Shown: piece after piece, positions 1-7,852 of the stretch | Numbering within the stretch: position 1 is the first letter of the stretch | Layout: the number at the start of each line of letters is the position of its first letter | Assembly (NCBI RefSeq): GCF_024614185.1 | Contig: NZ_JAHTLF010000025.1 | Span: 1-64,000, forward strand | DNA from: Nocardioides carbamazepini | Lineage (GTDB): Bacteria; Actinomycetota; Actinomycetes; Propionibacteriales; Nocardioidaceae | Direction of reading: 5' to 3' | DNA length: 64,000 nt | Translations under genes and position numbers: made by a program | The notes under the pieces: generated by a model | What the model saw: only the letters and a program-made list of their open reading frames with translations | Database searches by the model: none | Told to the model about the DNA's origin: nothing

Positions 1-156
1 GTTGACGGCCAGGAGCACCTGCCGCTGCGCCCGGCCGTTGTCGGTGCCCGACTGCGCGCGCACCTCGTCGAGGGTGATCCGGTCGGGCAGCAGACGCAGC
101 TTCGGTCCGGCCGGCTGCGCCAGCCGCGCGATGCCGTCGAGCCCGAGGTCCCACGG
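1..156 (-). CDS. Partial protein-coding region running off the left edge
   Basis: On the minus strand this frame has G or C at nearly every third codon position, and it reads PWDLGLDGIARL, then LLPDRITLDEVRAQ, SGTDNGRAQRQVLLAVN, up to the window edge. This is the only frame here with real coding bias. The protein continues past position 1. No ATG, GTG or TTG occurs in frame for at least 40 codons upstream of 156. The first usable one is GTG at 63-61, inside well-biased sequence, so either a rare start is used or the 5' end is damaged. I do not recognise the family. Confidence 0.4.
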
Positions 157-208
157 CGCTGGTGGTGGCCGTGGTCCGGGCGCGGCTCCGCCCGACGGTG
201 AGCCCGGC

Positions 209-382
209 TCAGGACCGCACCGCGAGGTAGGCGGCGGCGACCAGCAGGATGAGGCCGAGGGCTGCCGCGATCGGGAGATCGCTCGCCCGGGAGGCGCGGT
301 GCGCGCGGGTCGCGGTCGGCCGCTCGTCGGCCGGCACCGGCTGGGTCGCGCGGTGCTTGTGGGTCAGCTGGGTGGTCCGCAT
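209..382 (-). CDS. 57-residue small membrane protein
   Basis: A short gene whose start is supported by a good ribosome-binding site (GAAGGAGA) six bases before the ATG. The product has a basic, polar N-terminal half (MRTTQLTHKHRATQPVPADE) and one C-terminal hydrophobic helix of about 17 residues (residues 37-54), ending in RS. It is therefore probably a small tail-anchored membrane protein. It lies between lysS and the partial gene at the left edge, on the same strand. No family is recognised. The coding call rests on the binding site, the third-position GC and the clean membrane segment. Confidence 0.55.
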   Translation of the reverse strand: MRTTQLTHKHRATQPVPADERPTATRAHRASRASDLPIAAALGLILLVAAAYLAVRS

Positions 383-472
383 GGGATCTCCTTCTCCGAG
401 ATGTTCACCTGACTGGACGGAGCCAGCGGTGGTTCATTACGCGGATTTCGGAGATTTTTCCGGGCGCGGACC

Positions 473-2188
473 TCAGGGGACGAGCAGCGAGCGCGCCTTC
501 TCCGGCCCCAGCGCCGCGAACAGCGTGGGCAGCCGGGGGCCGCGCTCGGCGGCGACGAGCAGCTCGTAGAGCAGCTTGAAGAACGCCTTCTGGTCGGCCT
601 TCACCTCGTCGGTCGGGGCGTCGGCCAGCGTCAGTCCGCGGCCCAGCTTCGGCACGCCGTAGATCAGCGTCGTCAGGGCGTCGACCGGATCGGCGGCGCC
701 GTAGGCGGAGGCGAGACGCTTGACGAGCAGGCCTATCCAGAGGGTCTCCTGCTCCGACAGCGATCCGAGCCGCTCGGTGTCGGCGGCCTCGCGCACGGTG
801 GTGCGGTCCTCGGGATCGACGTAGTCGGTGATCCAGGTCGCCGCCTTGGCCAGCCGCGGCTCCAGGTCCGCCTCGCTGGCACCGACGGTGCGCGCGGTGA
901 TCTCCCGCGAGCCCGCGGTCACGTCGGCGACCGACGACAGCATCCGGAACGGTACGACGACCGCGGGGGTCGGCAGCGTGCCGGCGGTGGAGGTCGCGGA
1001 GGCCCGCTCCCAGGCGAGCACGGCGGCGTCCCGCTTCTCCGGGATCGCGGCCTTCTTCGTGAGGGCGTCCCACTCGTCGTAGAGCCGCAGCACCTCCTGG
1101 CCGAAGTCGACGTTGAACGCCTGCTTCGGCTGGCGGCGGGCGTAGAGCCAGCGCAGGATCGGGGCCTCGAGGATCCGCAGCGCCTCGGCCGCGGTCGGCA
1201 CGCCGCCCTTGGACGACGACATCTTCGGCATGCCGGCGACGCCGACGAACGAGTAGCCGACGAAGGACGGGGCCGTGCCACCGAAGATCGGTCCGACGAT
1301 CTCCTTGCCGACGGTGTACGACGACCCGGGGGAGGCGTGGTCGACGCCGCCGGGCTCGAAGTGGACGCCCTCGTAGGTCCAGCGCATCGGCCAGTCGACC
1401 TTCCAGACCAGCTTGCCCTCGTGCTGAGTCGCGATGTTGGTGACGAACGACTCGCCGCAGACGTCACAGGTGTAGGCGAGGTCGGTCGTCTCGTCGTCGT
1501 ACGACGTGAGGGTGACCGTGTCGCGGCCGCAGCCGCGGCAGTAGGGCTTGTAGGGGAACCTGATGAGGGAGTCCAGGTCCCCGTCATGGCCCGCGCCGTG
1601 CCCCGACTCCTCCTCCGCCGTGGGCTCCTCGGCCCCGTCCACCTTCTTGGTGCGGAACCGGGCCATCACCGTCTCGATCTCGCCGCGCTTGCGGATCGCG
1701 GTGAGGACCTGCTCGCGGTAGGTCCCGGAGCGGTACATCTCGGTCTGGTCGACCTCGACCATGTCGCAGCCCATCTCCACGAGCGCGGCGCGCAGCGGCG
1801 CCTTGTAGCGCTCGCCCCAGTTGGCGAACTCGGCCGTCGGGTCGGGGACGGCGGAGAGCGGGCGGCCGATGTGCTCGTTCCACGCGGGGTCGATGCCGGC
1901 GGGCACCTTGCGGAACCGGTCGTAGTCGTCCCAGCTGTGCAGGTGGCGCACGTTGATCCCGCGGCGACGGATCTCCTCGGCCACGAAGTGGACGGTGAGG
2001 AACTCGCGCAGGTTGCCGAGGTGGATCGGCCCGGACGGGCTGATGCCGGACGCGCAGGTGACCAGCTCGGGCAGGGTGCCGCCGTTGACCTGCTCGGCGT
2101 GCCGCAGCGCCAGGTCGGCGGTCCGGGTCACCCAGTCGCTGGGGTCCTGCTGCCGGCCGTCCTGTTGGTTGCGCTGTCCTCGTGCCAC
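473..2188 (-). CDS. lysS: Lysyl-tRNA synthetase, class I
   Basis: Charges tRNA-Lys in the cytoplasm. The protein is a class I (Rossmann-fold) LysRS, the type found in archaea and some actinobacteria, unrelated to the common class II enzyme. The HIGH-type motif is HLGN at residues 56-59 and the KMSKS-type loop is KMSSSKG at 321-327. Two CxxC pairs (216-219 and 240-243) fit a zinc knuckle in the insertion. The length (571 residues) suits the family. I place the start at GTG 2188 because TAGGCT (2202-2197, minus strand) ends eight bases before it, the leaderless spacing seen for other genes here. TTG at 2197 would fall inside that promoter. It follows the lipid kinase gene by about 20 bases. Confidence 0.95.
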   Translation of the reverse strand: MARGQRNQQDGRQQDPSDWVTRTADLALRHAEQVNGGTLPELVTCASGISPSGPIHLGNLREFLTVHFVAEEIRRRGINVRHLHSWDDYDRFRKVPAGIDPAWNEHIGRPLSAVPDPTAEFANWGERYKAPLRAALVEMGCDMVEVDQTEMYRSGTYREQVLTAIRKRGEIETVMARFRTKKVDGAEEPTAEEESGHGAGHDGDLDSLIRFPYKPYCRGCGRDTVTLTSYDDETTDLAYTCDVCGESFVTNIATQHEGKLVWKVDWPMRWTYEGVHFEPGGVDHASPGSSYTVGKEIVGPIFGGTAPSFVGYSFVGVAGMPKMSSSKGGVPTAAEALRILEAPILRWLYARRQPKQAFNVDFGQEVLRLYDEWDALTKKAAIPEKRDAAVLAWERASATSTAGTLPTPAVVVPFRMLSSVADVTAGSREITARTVGASEADLEPRLAKAATWITDYVDPEDRTTVREAADTERLGSLSEQETLWIGLLVKRLASAYGAADPVDALTTLIYGVPKLGRGLTLADAPTDEVKADQKAFFKLLYELLVAAERGPRLPTLFAALGPEKARSLLVP

Positions 2189-2196
2189 GGCGCCCA

Positions 2197-2202
2197 AGCC
2201 TA
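2197..2202 (-). promoter_or_regulatory. Leaderless -10 element of lysS
   Basis: TAGGCT on the minus strand, followed by eight bases and then the GTG start. The RNA start would fall at or next to the start codon. The element sits between the kinase stop (2208) and lysS, so lysS can be transcribed on its own. Confidence 0.55.
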
Positions 2203-2207
2203 TTGCG

Positions 2208-3101
2208 CTACGGCGCGGGGACCACCATCGCGTACGCCGCCGGCAGCACCTGCCACGTGCGGGACCGCACCGGCCCGTCGATCTCCCCGTCGCTGTTGCA
2301 GTCGAAGGGGGTGCCGCTGACCCGGACCGTGCGCCCCCGCAGGATGCGGACGTCGGAGTGCTCCTCGTGCCGGCCGAACGGCAGCCGGACGAGGTAGCCG
2401 AGCCGGGCGAGCGGGCTCGCCGGTGTGGCGATCAGCACGTCCACCTGGCCGTCGTGGGGCTCGGCGTCCGGGGTGAGCTCGGTGCCGCCCCCGACCGAGG
2501 CACCGTTGCCGACGGCGACCATCAGCACCGGCTGGTCGACGTCCACCACGACCTCGTCGTCGACCTCGACCCGGACCCGGAGGCTGGGCGGGTTCAGGGC
2601 GGTCTGCAGGGCGCCGATCGGGTACCCGATCCGGCCCAGCCGGGCCTTCCACCGGGCGCCGCGCTTCCCGGCCTCCGCGCCCGCGCCCAGGTGGACGCTG
2701 TTGACCGTGACGTGACCCTCCTCGTCGACGACGAGGTCGGTGGGTCGCGGTCCGCCGGTGAGGACGACCCGGGCCGCCGCCACCGGATCCAGCGGCAGGT
2801 CGAGGGTGCGGGCGAAGTCGTTGCCGGTGCCGAGGGGGATCAGCCCGAGCGTGCGCCCGGCCAGGTCGCCGCGCGCGTGCAGCTGCTGGACCACGGCATG
2901 GATGCTGCCATCGCCGCCTGCCGTCACGATCGTGCGGTCGCCGGCCTCGGCGAGCACGTCGGCGAGCTCGCCGGGGCCGGACGTGGCCCGCACCTCGACC
3001 TCGGCACCCGCCCGGAGCACTGCCAGCGCGGCGTCGACGGCCTCCTGGTCCGCCGTGCCGGCGTCACTGTTGGTGATCAGCAGCAGCGGAGGGGTGGCCA
3101 C
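2208..3101 (-). CDS. Diacylglycerol kinase-type lipid kinase
   Basis: A member of the YegS/DgkB/BmrU lipid kinase family, which phosphorylates diacylglycerol or a related lipid or sphingoid substrate at the membrane surface. The GGDGS nucleotide-binding motif (near residue 63) and the GTGNDFAR motif (near residue 91) of the DAGK catalytic domain are intact. The C-terminal beta-sandwich half is present (GNGASVGGG; DGEIDG near the end). At 297 residues it matches the family. The GTG start lies inside the 3' end of the ABC permease gene (38-base overlap), which suggests translational coupling. The physiological lipid cannot be told from the sequence. Confidence 0.88.
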   Translation of the reverse strand: MATPPLLLITNSDAGTADQEAVDAALAVLRAGAEVEVRATSGPGELADVLAEAGDRTIVTAGGDGSIHAVVQQLHARGDLAGRTLGLIPLGTGNDFARTLDLPLDPVAAARVVLTGGPRPTDLVVDEEGHVTVNSVHLGAGAEAGKRGARWKARLGRIGYPIGALQTALNPPSLRVRVEVDDEVVVDVDQPVLMVAVGNGASVGGGTELTPDAEPHDGQVDVLIATPASPLARLGYLVRLPFGRHEEHSDVRILRGRTVRVSGTPFDCNSDGEIDGPVRSRTWQVLPAAYAMVVPAP

Positions 3102-4932
3102 GTAGCCACACTACGGGGACCACCGCCGCCACGACCGTGACCGTCGCGCAGGCGGCGGCGATCGCGAGCAGGCTCGCCCACGGCACCGTCAGCGGTACGT
3201 CGTCGAGCCCGGCCGTCATGGGCGCGCGGAGCAGCAGCGCGACGGTCGCGGTCACCGCGGAGCCGAGGAGGAGCGCGGCGCCGGCGACCATCGCGGACTC
3301 GGCGAGCACCATGCGTCGGACCTGGGCCGCGGTGGCGCCGACCAGCCGGGTCACCGTGAACTCCCGGCGCCGTTGCAGGCTGCCCATGAGCAGCGTGTTG
3401 GCGATCGCGATGCCGGCGTAGAGCCCGGTGGGACCGAGGATGGCGATGAGGCCGACCTGGTTCTGGTCGCGTTGGGCCCGATCCACGCGGGCGATCCACT
3501 GCTCGGCGGTGAGCACGTCGCCGGTGCCCTCGTCCCGGAGCGCGGTGTGCAGCTCGGCGGCGTCGACGCCCGGGGCCGGCAGCACGAACCAGGTTCCGGT
3601 CGGCTTCGCTCCGTGTGCGCGGGCGAGCCTGGTGGGGAGGAGGACGTCCTCGTGCAGGGTCGCTGCGTCCTCGACGATCGCGACCACGCGCAACGGCACC
3701 CGGGTGCCGTCGGGGAAGAGCACCCGCACCTGCGAGCCGAGCCCGAAGCCGGCGTCGAACACCGCCGAGCGGCTGATCGCCATCGTCCGCCCGGTCAGCC
3801 GGGTCAGGTCGCCCCGGTGCGTGCGCAGGCCGCGGGTGGCGACGGCGGTCGCGGGGTCGATGCCCTCGGCGGTCCAGTCCATCCCGGCTTCGCCCGTGGT
3901 CGCCAGGGAGACGGCGTTGGTGCCGTCGATCACGCCCACCTCGGGGGCGTTGGGCGCCCGCAGGGTGTCGGTGACGACGACAGGGGCCGCCAGCTGCTGG
4001 CGGGTGATGCCCTGGTCCCAGTCCGCCGCGAAGCTCAGGCTGAGGATCAGGGAGCCCGCTATCGCGGAGATCGCCAGCACCGGCGCCGCGAGCGAGGTGG
4101 TCCGGCGGGCCTGGTTGCCCACGTTCGCACGGGCCAGCCCGAGCACGGGGTGCTCCCGGAGGGGCGCGGTCAGCACCCGCACGAGCAGGGGGAGCAGGAC
4201 CGGGCCCCAGCAGACCAGGCCGACGACGACCAGCTCCGGCACGAAGATCGAGAGCATCAGCGCCAGCACCGGGTCGCCGGCCCGGATCCCGACCAGCATG
4301 AGCGCGGCGCCGGCCAGGCAGAGCGTGCCGACGACGCCGCGGAGCACTCCGATCCGGCGGCCGGTGTCGGTCGCCTCGCGCAGTGCCTGCGCCGGCGGCA
4401 CCTTCGCGGCCCGGCGCGACGCGGCCCACGCGCCGAGCATCGCGACCACGACCCCGCAGCCGGCCGAGATCGCCAGGGGACGCAGGTCCCAGGTCACGGG
4501 CGCCCGGTCCGGTGTGATGCCCTGGGCGGCGAGCAGGACGGCCAGGGCCAGGGCGACCAGCCGGCCCAGGGCCGCCCCCGTCACCGCCGCCAGCGCGGCG
4601 ACCACGAGGGCCTCGACGCGCACCTGGCGTCGTACCTGGCGCGGGGTCGCGCCGACCAGCCGGAGCAGGCCGAGCTCGCGGCGCCGTGCGGTGACCGCGA
4701 ACCCGAAGGTGCTCGCCACGACGAAGATCGCCATGAAGCCGGCGAAGCCCGCCATCACGCCGAGCAGCGAGAGCGTGTCCTGGACCTCCGCGCCCTGATC
4801 GCCGATCGAGACCGTCAGCAGCACCACCCCGGCGATGAGTGCGACGCCGAGGGCGACCGCGACGAACGAGCCGGCGTAGAGCGCCCGGTGCTCGCGGACC
4901 GAGGCCAGGCCCAGGCGGATCGTGGCCGGCAT
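3064..4932 (-). CDS. FtsX-type ABC transporter permease
   Basis: Membrane permease of a MacB/LolCDE-like ABC system. The N-terminal helix (around residues 20-45) and the helices spaced along the 622 residues give two FtsX domains, separated by an extracytoplasmic portion (about residues 290-470). This is the two-module layout of actinobacterial antimicrobial-peptide or lipoprotein exporters. The start ATG overlaps the ATPase stop (TGATG). GTG at 4935 is the alternative. With the ATPase it forms the exporter, and the sensor kinase and regulator encoded divergently probably control it. The substrate is unknown. Confidence 0.88.
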   Translation of the reverse strand: MPATIRLGLASVREHRALYAGSFVAVALGVALIAGVVLLTVSIGDQGAEVQDTLSLLGVMAGFAGFMAIFVVASTFGFAVTARRRELGLLRLVGATPRQVRRQVRVEALVVAALAAVTGAALGRLVALALAVLLAAQGITPDRAPVTWDLRPLAISAGCGVVVAMLGAWAASRRAAKVPPAQALREATDTGRRIGVLRGVVGTLCLAGAALMLVGIRAGDPVLALMLSIFVPELVVVGLVCWGPVLLPLLVRVLTAPLREHPVLGLARANVGNQARRTTSLAAPVLAISAIAGSLILSLSFAADWDQGITRQQLAAPVVVTDTLRAPNAPEVGVIDGTNAVSLATTGEAGMDWTAEGIDPATAVATRGLRTHRGDLTRLTGRTMAISRSAVFDAGFGLGSQVRVLFPDGTRVPLRVVAIVEDAATLHEDVLLPTRLARAHGAKPTGTWFVLPAPGVDAAELHTALRDEGTGDVLTAEQWIARVDRAQRDQNQVGLIAILGPTGLYAGIAIANTLLMGSLQRRREFTVTRLVGATAAQVRRMVLAESAMVAGAALLLGSAVTATVALLLRAPMTAGLDDVPLTVPWASLLAIAAACATVTVVAAVVPVVWLRGHPSAAADHQQ

Positions 4933-5675
4933 CACCGCTCCAGCTCGTTCATCGCCGCCGCGATCTGGGTCGCGGTGCCACGGGCGAGGTGGCCGACGAG
5001 GAGGCCGTCCGCCAGGAAGAGCACGCTGTCGGCGTACGACGCGGCGACCGGGTCGTGGGTCACCATCACGACGGTGAGGCCCTCCGTGTCGACGGTCGAG
5101 CGCACCAGCTCGAGCACCTGCCGGCCGGTGGTGCGGTCGAGCGCACCGGTCGGCTCGTCGGCGTAGACGACCTGAGGGCGGGTCACCAGCGCGCGGGCGA
5201 TGGCGACCCGCTGCTGCTGGCCGCCGGAGAGCTCCGCGGGGCGGCGGCGCTGCTGGGTGTCCAGCCCGACCCGGGTCAGCGCCGCGGCGACCTCATCGCG
5301 TGGGGGACGCCGGCCCGCGAGCCGCGCGGGCAGCGCGACGTTGTCGTAGGCGGTGAGGGCGGGCAGCAGGTTGTAGGCCTGGAAGACGAAGCCCATCGCG
5401 TCGCGCCGCAACCGGGTCAGCGCGGCCTCCGACAGCAGGCCGAGGTCGTGACCGGCGACGAGCACCCGCCCCGATGTCGGCCGGTCGAGTCCCGCGGCGC
5501 ACTGCAGGAGGGTCGACTTGCCGGAGCCCGAGGGGCCCATGATCGCGGTGAAGCTGCCGGGTGCGAAGGCGTGCGTGACGCCGCGGAGCGCGTCCACCCG
5601 GCCGGCCCGGGAGCCGTAGCTGCGGGCGACGCCGTCGAGGACGATCGCGGGTGGGGCGAGGGTCGCGGTGCTCAT
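4932..5675 (-). CDS. ABC transporter ATP-binding protein (MacB/LolD type)
   Basis: The ATPase that powers the FtsX permease downstream. Walker A is GPSGSGKST, the Q-loop lies in VFQAYNLLP, the signature is LSGGQQQRVAIARAL, and Walker B is VVYADEPTGALD, the last typical of the LolD/MacB branch. The frame stays open far upstream, but coding homology starts at ATG 5675 (MSTATLAPP), giving 247 residues, the normal size. The start faces the divergent sensor kinase across about 130 bp. Confidence 0.93.
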   Translation of the reverse strand: MSTATLAPPAIVLDGVARSYGSRAGRVDALRGVTHAFAPGSFTAIMGPSGSGKSTLLQCAAGLDRPTSGRVLVAGHDLGLLSEAALTRLRRDAMGFVFQAYNLLPALTAYDNVALPARLAGRRPPRDEVAAALTRVGLDTQQRRRPAELSGGQQQRVAIARALVTRPQVVYADEPTGALDRTTGRQVLELVRSTVDTEGLTVVMVTHDPVAASYADSVLFLADGLLVGHLARGTATQIAAAMNELER

Positions 5676-5795
5676 GACGACCAGCCAACCGGCGTACCGG
5701 CGGCTGCGCGCTGGCCCGCGCGCGAGAGCGGGGGTAGCGCGGACGCGACCCCGGGTCGGGCGCCTGTGCCCCTCCGGGACGCACCCGCGGATCCC

Positions 5796-5801
5796 TACGC
5801 T
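5796..5801 (+). promoter_or_regulatory. Leaderless -10 element of the sensor kinase gene
   Basis: TACGCT, six bases before the ATG. The 130-bp gap to the ABC ATPase gene must also hold the exporter promoter on the other strand. Confidence 0.5.
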
Positions 5802-5807
5802 GGGCGC

Positions 5808-7088
5808 ATGTCCCGCCCGGAATCCGCCTGGAGTGCGCTGCGCGGCAACCCGGTGCGGTTCCTGCTCTCGTCGTGGCCGTGGCGCTCGCTGGCCTATCTG
5901 GCGAGCTCCGCCGTCGTCGGACTGACCGTGCTGATGGTCCTCCTCGGCCTGCTGCTCACCGGGGCGGTCACGGCCGTCCTGGTCGTCGGCTTCCTCCTCA
6001 TCGGCGCCATCCCTCTCGTCGCGGTCGCCGTGCTGGCGCTCGAACGGCGCCGGATCCGGCTGGTGCAGCCGGGCGTCGTACCGCTGGGCGAGCCGCGTCC
6101 TCCGGTCGTCGGCGGCCTGCGCGCGTGGGTGCGGCAGCGGCGGCGGGAGCCGCCGTCGGGCCGTGAGGCCGGGTACGTCGTCCTGCTGGTCACGCTGCTC
6201 TGGCTGGTCGACGCGGTGGTCGCGTTCAACGCGGTGCTCCTCACCGGCGTCCTCCTGGTGTCCCCGCTGCTCGCGGCGAGCGGCGAGGTGGTCGTCTTCG
6301 CGTGGACCCCGGCGTCCGCCGGAGAGGCGCTCCCCATGCTGCTGATCGGGGCACCGCTCGCCTTCGCGGTGAGCGCGTACGCCGTGACCGCCCTGGCCGC
6401 CGCCCAGGCCGCGCTCGCCCGGCTGCTGCTCGAGCCCGGCGAGGAGGTGCTGGAACGGCGGATCCGCCAGCTGCGCCGGTCCCGGCTCGACCTGGTCGAC
6501 GCGTTCGAGACCGAGCGCCAGCGGATCGAGCGGCATCTGCACGACGGTGTCCAGCAGCGGCTGGTGGCGCTCGGCATGACCCTGGGACGGGCCGAGCTCG
6601 ACGTGGCGGAGGGGCCGGGCCTGGACCTGGTCCGGCAGGCGCACCGGGAGACCGAGGCGGCGCTCGCCGACCTGCGCGAGGCGGTGCGCGGCATCCATCC
6701 CCGCGTGCTCGTCGACCACGGGATCGCGGCCGCGGTGCGCGAGGTCGCGGACCGGATGCCGGTGCCGGTGACGGTCGGCCTCGACCTGCCACGGCTGCCG
6801 GCGCCGGTCGAGGCGGCGGCGTACTTCGTCGTGAGCGAGGCGCTCACCAATGTCGGCCGCCATGCCGGCGCGCGCACCGTGGGCGTCTCCGGGTGGGTGG
6901 CGGGCGACGACCTGGTCGTGACCGTGACCGACGACGGCGTCGGTGGGGCCCGGATCGGTGCCGGCACCGGACTGGCGGGTCTGGTGACCCGGCTCGACGC
7001 GCTCGGTGGGACGCTGAGCGTACGCAGCCCCGAGGGTGGGCCGACCGAGGTGAGGATGGAGTGCCCGTGCCGGACCGAGACTCCGTGA
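5808..7088 (+). CDS. NarL/LiaS-family sensor histidine kinase
   Basis: A membrane sensor kinase. The first ~200 residues hold two hydrophobic hairpins with no large extracellular domain, the pattern of intramembrane-sensing kinases that work with ABC exporters. The HisKA_3 phospho-acceptor is in ERQRIERHLHDGVQQRL (near residue 240), and the ATPase domain has VSEALTNVGRHAGA and DDGVGGA. The start at 5808 is supported by TACGCT (5796-5801), six bases upstream, a leaderless promoter. It pairs with the response regulator whose gene overlaps its 3' end, and it is divergent from the ABC exporter that is its likely target. Confidence 0.9.
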   Translation: MSRPESAWSALRGNPVRFLLSSWPWRSLAYLASSAVVGLTVLMVLLGLLLTGAVTAVLVVGFLLIGAIPLVAVAVLALERRRIRLVQPGVVPLGEPRPPVVGGLRAWVRQRRREPPSGREAGYVVLLVTLLWLVDAVVAFNAVLLTGVLLVSPLLAASGEVVVFAWTPASAGEALPMLLIGAPLAFAVSAYAVTALAAAQAALARLLLEPGEEVLERRIRQLRRSRLDLVDAFETERQRIERHLHDGVQQRLVALGMTLGRAELDVAEGPGLDLVRQAHRETEAALADLREAVRGIHPRVLVDHGIAAAVREVADRMPVPVTVGLDLPRLPAPVEAAAYFVVSEALTNVGRHAGARTVGVSGWVAGDDLVVTVTDDGVGGARIGAGTGLAGLVTRLDALGGTLSVRSPEGGPTEVRMECPCRTETP

Positions 7089-7777
7089 CCGGCTCGCTGA
7101 CCGGCTCGCTCACGGGTGGCCGCCGGCTGCGCGTGGTGATCGCCGAGGACCTCGTCCTGCTCCGCGAAGGACTGGTCGGCATCGTCGAGCGGGCGGGGCA
7201 TGAGGTGCTGGCCGCCGTCGAGACCGCCGAGGCGCTGCTGGCCTATGTCCGGCGCGACCCCCCGGACCTCGTCGTCACCGACGTCCGGATGCCGCCGGGC
7301 CACTCCGACGAGGGCCTGCGCGCCGCGGCCGCGATCCGCGCCGACCACCCCGAGGTCGGCATCCTCGTCCTCTCCCAGTACGTCGCCGACGCCTACCTCG
7401 ACGGCCTGCTCGAGACCGACGGCACGGGCGGTACCGGCGGGATGGGCTACCTGCTCAAGGACCGGGTCGGGCACGTGCGGGAGTTCCTCGACAGCGTCGA
7501 CCGGGTCGCCGCCGGCGGGCTCGTCGTCGACCCCGACGTGGTCCGTCAGCTGCTCGCCCGCCGCCGCGACGACGGACCGCTGTCGGCGCTGACCGAGCGG
7601 GAGCGCGAGGTGCTCTCACTGATGGCGGAGGGCCGCACCAACGGCTCGATCGCCGCAGAGCTGGTCGTCAGCGAGGCGGCCGTGCGCAAGCACGTGGGCA
7701 ACATCTTCGCCAAGCTGGACCTCGCACCGGACAGCGACCGCCGGGTCTCCGCGGTGCTGACGTACCTGCGTGGCTGA
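7061..7777 (+). CDS. NarL/LuxR-family response regulator
   Basis: Cytoplasmic DNA-binding partner of the preceding kinase. The receiver domain has the acidic pair ED after RRLRVVIA, the phospho-acceptor Asp in VVTDVRMPP and the Lys in YLLKDRV. The C-terminal LuxR helix-turn-helix is LTEREREVLSLMAEG followed by EAAVRKHVGNIFAKL. The start is one of the GTG codons at 7061, 7067 or 7085, all inside the end of the kinase gene. GTG 7067 has GGATGGA at a better distance, so the true N-terminus may be two residues shorter. Confidence 0.9.
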   Translation: MPVPDRDSVTGSLTGSLTGGRRLRVVIAEDLVLLREGLVGIVERAGHEVLAAVETAEALLAYVRRDPPDLVVTDVRMPPGHSDEGLRAAAAIRADHPEVGILVLSQYVADAYLDGLLETDGTGGTGGMGYLLKDRVGHVREFLDSVDRVAAGGLVVDPDVVRQLLARRRDDGPLSALTEREREVLSLMAEGRTNGSIAAELVVSEAAVRKHVGNIFAKLDLAPDSDRRVSAVLTYLRG

Positions 7778-7852
7778 TCGCCACTGGACGGGCGTCGCTT
7801 CGGCAGAAGTTGCCGACGTACGCCGTGGCGGGAGCGTGGTTGGATCCGAGCC

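Noticed and set aside
1337..2320. Long open frame antisense to lysS
   Set aside because: Product is a low-complexity Arg/Gly/Val string with no domain; it is the usual shadow of high third-position GC in lysS.
3373..5166. Long open frame antisense to the ABC permease
   Set aside because: The permease frame has clear membrane helices and motifs; the antisense product is a charged, repetitive shadow.
4839..5807. N-terminal extension of the sensor kinase frame
   Set aside because: It is antisense to the ABC ATPase and passes through the leaderless promoter; the kinase starts at 5808.
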